Assembly: GCA_944474755.1 (NCBI GenBank)
Contig: OX104115.1
Location: 34,483,080 to 34,547,079, forward strand
Length of the DNA: 64,000 nt
Direction: 5' to 3'
Origin: Limnoperna fortunei
Lineage: Eukaryota > Mollusca > Bivalvia > Mytilida > Modiolidae
The notes under the pieces: model-generated
The model's database searches: none
What the model was told of the DNA's origin: nothing
Seen by the model: the letters and a program-made list of their open reading frames with translations, nothing else
Made by a program: the position numbers and the translations under genes
Part shown: positions 12,401 through 21,400 of the stretch, piece after piece
How the letters are laid out: each line of letters opens with the position of its first letter
Numbering within the stretch: position 1 is the first letter of the stretch

Positions 12401-15400
12401 TTGCCGAAAAATATGTTTTCACCAACAAATAAACATAGTCAGCTGGAATATGTCTTTGTTAATGTGTTAAAAATAACTTACAAACATTTTTAAGAGAAAA
12501 ATAATAGTTGACGTTAATCTTACAATAACAACGATCGAATAAAAGATGTTTTAATGTCCTATTAGTCGTGTGGCTTTAAATTATTTAATTTAATTTGAAT
12601 ACAAACCTAAATCAGCTATGAACGCAAAGAACTATGTTAGCTGTAAATATAGCATCAAAATAGAAATTGACCTAGTTATACTTTTTTAAATGTCTTGTAT
12701 TGTGAAAAAAAGTGTCATTATGAGTTTAAATTATAAAATTGTGTGTTTCTCTTGGTTTCATGCAAACCCTATTGCACCATTAGGAAAGCTAATGCATTAC
12801 CCCAATGATCACAGGTATCGTCCAGTATATGAGGGAAGTGACATTTCCCAGTTAACATTCTTGGTTTTGATTCTTAAGGTACAAGTACGGTTTATTCATA
12901 ACTGAACAATTGTTTGCATTTATAAGCGATTAAAAATCAGATAAAACAGATATATGTGCATACAAATTCCGGCAGGGTGATCTCCATTTCAATCTTAATT
13001 GAAAAGGATTGTCAGTTTTCCTAAAAAAGGTTGGGCTTTGTTTCCAGGTACTTTAGCTTCCTCCCCAGATAAAATCTGGATGCCATGATATAACTGAAAA
13101 ACTACCCAAAGTGGCATTAAACTCCATTCAAAAAAAAACAAGCATACATATTTAAAGAATAATTACTAAGAAGTACCAGTTTTACTCATTTAGAAAGTAA
13201 AAAAAAACATTGTTTTTTAACAAGCTACACGAAAATAGATATGCGTGAATGAAATAATTGCACCTATTATTTAATTGCTTATTCAGTAACGCAATTTTCA
13301 CAAATTATCACCAAGAGACAACATTCATCAAAATAGTCTACGGAAGTGTAAGTGTAACATGTACTAGTATTAAATTAAAAACTCGTGACAAAAATATATT
13401 ATGACCATAAACAATTGTTATCTGGCATTGTTATTGTTGGTTTATATCCTTTTTACACTTTTATAGATTTCAAGATTTATTAGATAACACTCAGACACAT
13501 ATACGTGTATATGTAATATTATTATATGTCTTTGTATAAAATAAGCAAAACAATTTAAATAATCTTTATATCTGCCTCAAGACCTTGTTGTTCACCACAA
13601 GGAACACATAGTATGGCGATGTGAAGAATTATGGTTTATTGATGAAGAAAGGTGTCCCAGAGGTCAAAGAGTGAGGGCACCAAGTAAGTATATATTAATA
13701 TGTATAAACGATTTATTTTGTTTTTGTTTCCTTAGAAAAACCTGATGATAGTTGTATATTTCCTTTAATGTAGAGTGATTTAACCATTTTAGGTATTACA
13801 ATATTCTGATCGGTCCTAGATTTAAGCAACTAAAAGAAGTCACTGCTCTAAGGCAGTTGACAATGACAATATCTACACAGATTTGTCAACGACCTTCATA
13901 CGTCACCACTATTGTACAATTTCCAGACCGTCATGGGAAGTAAAGCTTTCTTACTGCATGGGTGGATTCATCCCTTTTTATCACATCATCACACAAGGAT
14001 TATACAGTGTTTGGGAACAGTCAACCTTCTGTATAAATTCAGAACTAAGATTGGTACAAAACTACTGTATGGCATAATTCCAGGTAACTGATTTTAATCG
14101 TGTAATTATTATTATTATTATTATTATTTACAGCATTTATATAGCACATTTCTAATAACATTACTCTATGCTCTTTACAATTAAAAAACAATTATACTCA
14201 TATATATTTAAAAAAGCGAAATCATACTAAATGAGAAAAAATCAATAAATAAAAATAAAATTAAATTAAAAAGTTAAAAAAGGGGCACAAAAGAAATTAA
14301 TACAGTAAAAAACAAGAGCACTTCAGATTTAGAGTAAAACCGTTTTTAAACAAATTAATTTGAAGGCAAAAATGAAAATATCAATCGGCATAAACGAAGG
14401 TAACTTTTAAGAAAAGCAATTGGAAAAAAGACAGATCAATTATATGAAAATAGAATAAAAATCTTAAGAATAAAAAACACATTATCAAAGTATATATATT
14501 TTATAACAATGTAGGAAAACTCATACAGTATGCCAATAAATTAATAAATAGACAAATAAAAACTATAACAATAATCTTTAAAGTTCAATATCACAGTACG
14601 TGGTAACTAATAACAGTACATAGAATTTAATCACAAGTTTAAAAAGATAGGTTTTGAGATGTTTTTTAAAAGGCTGGTGTAAGGAGTGTTTCTCAGTTGT
14701 GTTGGTAGTCCATTCCACAAGCTGATCTTGATGGTTTGTAAAGTTCAAGTAGTTCTTCGAGATATTGCGGGGCACGTTCTGTAATAACTTTAAACGTATA
14801 GAGTAAGATTTTGTATTGACATCTAGGTTCGAGATTGGCAGCCAATGTAGAAGTTTCAGCATTGGTGTTATGTGTTCATTCTTTCTAGTTCTAGTAATGA
14901 GTCTTGCCGCTGCATTTTGAACTCTCTGAAGTTTTGATGTGATGTTCTTGTTGACTCCATATAATAAAGCGTTGCCGTAATCTAAACGTGATGTTACCAA
15001 GGAACAGACAAGTGTCTTACATGCGTCATCCGATAAATATGGGCGAATGCGTCCGATGTTCCTTATTTGAAAAAAGCTTTGGATATAGCGCTAGCCTGCT
15101 TTTCCATAGTCATTAAACGATCAAAGTAAACACCTAGATTTTTGACAACCTCGGAGTCGCCAACAATGGTTCTATCAAAATTAAGTTGACAGTTCTTCAG
15201 TTCGTTAAGATGCGAATACGATCAGTTCAGTTTCATCTTGGTTGAGCTTTAGTCTGTTCAAACGCATTCATGAACTTATGTCAGATAAACAGGCTCCCAA
15301 ACGTGTGGAAATGTTGTCACAGTTGTCTGGTGGTTTCAAAAGTAAGTAGACCTGGGTGTCGTCGGCATAGCCGTGATAGTTCATATTATTGCGACGACAA

Positions 15401-18400
15401 ATTTCTCCAATTGGCTTGGCAAACATGCAATAGAATTTCGGTCCCAATACTGAACCTTGCGGTACACCAAACGTCAACTGCTTATCCTCTGAGAGAGCCG
15501 ATCCAACGATCACGCTTTGTTTCCTATTTTGTAAATACGACTGAATCCACATTAATGCGGAAGCACTGATGCCATATGAATGTTCAAAGCGCGTGATGAG
15601 AATTGGATGGTCTATCACATCAAAAGCTGCAGACAAATCAAGCATTACAAGAACAGTAGAGCAGTTGTTGTCCAAAGCTGACACAATGTTATGGTGAACT
15701 CTAAGAAGCGTGGTTTCAGTCGAATGACGAGCTCTATACGCAGATTGAACACGGTCGTAAAGAGCATTTGATTCAAGGTCTTGATCTATTCGGGAAGCAA
15801 CTATTTTTTTCCAGGATCTTGGAGACAAACGGAAGATTTGATACCGGTCTATGGTTTTTAAAATCATTTCTATCTAAACCAGGCTTCTTAAGCAATGGTC
15901 GAACTATGGCTTCACGGAATGCAGATGGAACACTTGCTTCTGATAGAGATCTGTTCACAATTTTGGTAATGATCGGTAACAAAGTCTCAGCATTCGTTTT
16001 GAGCACACTCGTTGGCAGTGGATCAATGGTCGCATGACTTAGGCTGAGCGATCTACGGTAGCTGATGTAAATACTCTAAATGTACCCCTTCGAACTTGAT
16101 ATCAGCATTAAGTACGTTGTACGAACTAGAAGGCACACATTAATTAGCTCTAATTTTTTCTATTTTATTCAGGAAGAACTCGCTAAACTCGTTCGCAAGT
16201 GCAACTTGATCCACATGTGATGGCAACACTGGTTCGGGTTTATTTCCCAAGAGATTGTCAGTGATTTTATGTAGCTGTTTTTGATTATGTCCTGCTTCCG
16301 CTATTTTGTTGGAATAGTATTCAGTTTTGGATTTCAGTAAGGTTGTACTAACTAAATTACATTCCATCCTGTAAATTTGCTTGTGAATTGTCAAACCAGT
16401 TTTTCGCATTTGTCTTTCAGATTTACGTCGCTGTTGCTTTGCACATCGTAATTCCTCTGTATACCATTGTGTGTTAGATCGTATAGTGATATTTTTAGTT
16501 TCTGCAGGTGAATTATCGAATTATACGAACACACGAGTTCTTTTAAAGAATGATCATCGCTAAATTGGTCCAACACTTGATGTACACTTTCACAAAACTT
16601 TTGTGGTAAACTGTCATGATATTTCCGCATTACAACAGTCTTTTGAGGTTTTGGTGGTTTTCCTACTCGTAACCGACTGGGAATAACGTAATGGTCACAT
16701 GAGGGATTACCTCTGTTGTCAGTTATGTATGGATCACTTGATCTGGTTGATCAAAAAGGGGAGAGGGTTAAATGGTGTTTAACACGACAAATTGTTCACC
16801 TATAGTGTTAAAATTGGTGTTGCGCACTACCTTCCGCATTGACGACTTCAGAGAAGAATTTGGCTAATTGTGAGTGTCTGCCTTAGTTGTATGTTTTATG
16901 GAAAACAACAGCACTCATCATTAGTTTAAATGTTGTCCCTACTAGAGACCTTTTTTAATCCAATAATGGACCTACAAACCATGACAGAATTGAAAAGTCC
17001 GTGTCACCATGAGTATGTTTTTTTAGAGCGGCACTTCCCAATTTCCTTACAGGTTAATTATCAGGTTAACAAGTGACACAGAACATGTTAATCCAACATC
17101 CAGTAACGGAAATCTAGTTTGAGCATGCCACAGGTTGAAGATCTTGAATATAAGTATGGAATATATACAGTTGATAGGCTGCTGCGGCATAATTACATAT
17201 GATTTTTCATGTGGACAAATGTTCAAAATAATCAAAGGTTGCACAATTTTAATACTAATGTTGGCCTATGTGCAGTCTAATTTCAGATTTTAAATAGCTT
17301 CTTGACATAATGAATTTTGATGTTTATTTGTAAATAATTTTTGTTTAAGATAAAACTTGGGGATGTATCAATATGAGAGATTTAACCATACTCTGTCTGG
17401 AGCAGTATCAATCATAAAACCAGAGTTATCAGCAGTCAGGAAAATTTAGGTAAATAACTATGTGTATAATATTTATACCAGATACACATTTTGTTTTAAT
17501 TCCATGAACATTTAAAATTAAATAGCTTATATTTTTAAACTGTAAAACATAGCAATATTGAAGTTTTTGAACCAACGAATGTTTAGTAACTCACATTTCA
17601 TATTTTGTTACAGATACAGTGGATTCTTGCTATGCTGGATGCAGCTGGATTTCTTCTAAGTTATTCAAAGATTCATCATCATTAAATATTTTAAATGGTA
17701 AACACAAGCCTTTGCATCACCGTGCCGCAGCATAAGAAATCCAGCTAATAAAAGAACGTGTTCTTTAGGCATCTTCTGACATTAAAAGTTGCCACTATTC
17801 AAAATTATGATTCAGCATATACAGATGTGCTAGTATAGAGCATGAAGACCAGTGATAAAAACACACGCAATTTGTGTACATGGTTATCTTGTGAAGAAGA
17901 CCTTTTTCTTCTTTGCACATACTCATGATGTTAAATGTGAATTTATTTTTGTATATCTGTATGGTCAACCTAAACAGATGTCTTGAAAAGTGACTGTTTT
18001 TATGTTACGGTTCCTGAAGTTGCACCAAACAAAGTTATACCAGTGAACAGACTGGCAGCACAACTTGTATGTATTTATGATAATAAGGTCTTGTGGGAGC
18101 CATCTAGATAGTTAATATACACGTATTATAGTTTTTTATTCAAATCTGGACATGGTGTTCTCGACACCACTTAAACACATGTATCTTCGTGATATCTTGT
18201 AAGTGCAGATATTGTTTTGTTTTAATAATTGTTAATAAATGTTACTACAGGTATGTCATGAATTTTGAATTATTACTTGTGAACAGTCAGTCGACTGAAA
18301 CCTTGAACAACTAAGGTTACCAGTTTATCGGTCAAAGGTCGTGGTTATTACCAAGTGATCAGGCTTCTACCCCAATCAAAAACTAAGTACCACGATAAAA

Positions 18401-21400
18401 GTACAATAAATAACTAGGACAAATAGACATACTTTGCAACAAAAAATTAAAAATATATGAACGTTAACTTATTTATATGGGAGAATGTGGTGCTTGATAA
18501 AAATGTAATACTGTAACAAAAATGCATAAGATAAATAATTAGGTGATATTAAAGTTTAAAGAAAAACACCCAAGTACGCGTGCTAGTTGATATATAGGGT
18601 CTGTAATATTATTTTATTTAGAGAGGGTGGTTTCTTCCGGCTATGTAATTAAGTGGGGTATGTAACACGTGGACATTTATTTTGATGTCAAAATCACAAT
18701 TTGATTATTTATATGTGTTTGATATATCTTATATTCAAGGAAACACATACTTCTTTGGCAGTTATCTTTTAAAAGATAGCTTCATGTTCTGTTTGAACAT
18801 ACATGAATATATACGTATGGAGAATTAAAACGAAAACTTTCTTCCTGCACATTATTGTCTAATACCTGCTGTGATAATTCTATAATGATATATGCTATGT
18901 AGTGTAATTTTATATATTTCAGAAGACCACATGCTTAATTTAACTTGGAGTTTCGAATCCTTCCTTAAAAAAACTTTTCACAAAATAAGAGTTCAATTGA
19001 AAAAACTTCCTATTTTTACTGCGTTTTTTTTCGTAGCATTTTATTTTATTTTATTTTAAAGAGAACTGCATTTACATTCCTTCTGTGCATACACGAATAA
19101 TTCAATGATCAGTAATTAAATATTTAACCTAATACAATAAAGTAATAAACCAAATTACACATATACATGCATGGACGTAATTAAAACCACAACAAGGTAA
19201 CTTACGAATTTGTATTTAGACAGGAATGATTATTATACATAGATATATAGATTTATAACCACTAACATAGCTCTACAGTGCAGTATAAGCAGAGTAACTG
19301 ATGATCGTTATCGACAACAATGCGTGTGGTCGTAAAATCGACCGTGGGGTCAAATCAACAAAAAACTTACTCTCTGAGGGAACACCTTTACCTCTGATAG
19401 AAAACCTTTATTTCCAAAATCAACACCGACTTTATGCGGATTTCTTTAGAAATATGATTTTCCCCCGGAGATTAATGTTTTCTGGGGGAATTAAGGTTTT
19501 GGTGTTTGTAGGGAATGCATAGTGGAAAACAACTTATGTGTAACAATTGAATAGTGATGAAACAGCTAAATTTTGACTATAAAACACATCCAACCGTTAT
19601 TGATATAGTCCAGATTAAGTTTTGAAAGATTGTGTATTTCAGCTTATTTGATCATTGTATTTAAAGAAACAAATTTTAAGGACATTTAATTTGGAGAATT
19701 ATACAGTCTGAAAATGCAACATATGGAAATAAAAAAACAATTATTTTTCAAAACTGTTACTAAAAGTGGAAGATAAGTAAGGGGTATTAGATGGTAAACG
19801 ACATTTTTACGCAGTCATTAATCGCCATATGTAGCACTCACACTAATACAAGTACCAGACATTAATTATGTTTATATATATTTACACTAGGTCAGGGCTT
19901 CTAAATTTTAAAGGTAATTAGCCCGCTGCTCCAGCAGAAAATTAAGTTAATGTCGAACCCTGATATAGAACATGAGGTGCATGCATTTGGCTAATATATA
20001 TGTATATTGATATTGGAGTTCCTGAGTAAACAATTGATAAGGCATAACTCTTTGCACATTATCATTACTACATAAATCTATACTTAAATGAAAACTAAGT
20101 GGAAGAGTTATTGTCCTTTACTAATTATATTTGAAAACAGTTGAATATTTACTAGTGTTTCATCTGTGTTCAGGACCAGAATAAGTTAATAAAATTTTTT
20201 AATGCCTATTGCAATCAGAAATTTACCTTAAATGGTTTCTCTTTCATGCAAGTAGCATGACAACCCTATAAATAACGGCCACCATGATAGGTAATTTGTA
20301 TCAACTAAGTGAGCCAATGGTATGGGTTTTTTTTGCATGTTTATAACAATAAAATATATGTTTGACTGCAGTGGTGCACCAGGTGTAAAATATGAAACCG
20401 TGAGGATTGGAGACGTGGAAGTTAAATCAACAGCAGATCTAGTTTACTATGACTTTCCTAATTGTAGCCAAGACCAAGGGTCACAGATCTTTGTTGTATG
20501 TAAGGTATGTATTGCAAACCAAGCTTCATATATTAGGTTTTGTTGAGATCATGCTTAGACTTCACTCGTAGGTAGAAAAACTACTAGACTTTTTTTATAT
20601 ATGTGATGTTACACAAATAACGCATCATTATTTATGACATTCAAATCAGTTAAAAGGAACTTTTTAAATCCTTCAAGATATTAACACAATAATTAATACA
20701 TTTTTAGCTAACCTGACCCTGAAGGGTCAATTGAGCTATTGCCATCACTTAGCGTCTGTTGTAATTAACTTTACTTTAAAAATCTCCCCAAAACCGCTGA
20801 AGAGATTGCTTTGAAACTTTGCCCACATCATCAGTAAAATGTACTCTACCAAATTTGCACAAATCATGTCCACAGACCAACCAACATTGCAGCCCCGGCT
20901 AAAAATAGAATGGGGGTCAATATACCGTTTTTGCCTTATCTTATAACAGATACAGGAAAACAGAGGAACTTTCCTTCTTCAGCATCAAAGCTCTACAAAA
21001 CTTTCTATTGAGTCGTAGGAATTATTGCCCCTTAATCCTCAAAATTGGTGATAATTTTTGTCATATTTTTCTCAACATCTTGAAAATTATTAGAATTAGA
21101 GAAAAAAGTTAGCATGCTATATTGTTCAGCTCGATGAGAGCTACAAAATGACTTCAGGGTCATGAATGTCTAATGAACCGCTTAGGAGTTATTCCCCTTG
21201 ATCTTTTCAAAAATGTATTTTTATTAATTTAAAAAATCTTCTCTTAAACCAATGAAAGGACTGCTTGAAACATTGCACACATCATCATTAGGATGTCCTG
21301 CACAAATCATAAACAGCTGACTAACCAACGTGGCAACCTTGGCTAAAAATAGAACATGGGGTCAAGATAACTTTTGGCTTTTTTTGGTGGGGGGGGGGGG

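Noticed and set aside
15270..16037. Two plus-strand open frames of 99 and 89 codons
   Set aside because: Both are shadows of the L2-like reverse transcriptase on the opposite strand.
17614..17690. Alternative frame IQWILAMLDAAGFLLSYSK for the DSCYAG exon
   Set aside because: It hits TAA before the donor and does not join the next exon in phase, whereas the DSCYAG frame stays open and joins exactly.
18245..18320. Candidate missing exon after TACTACAG at 18252
   Set aside because: The phase-0 frame stops after five codons, and the open frame would start in the wrong phase and stop before a donor.
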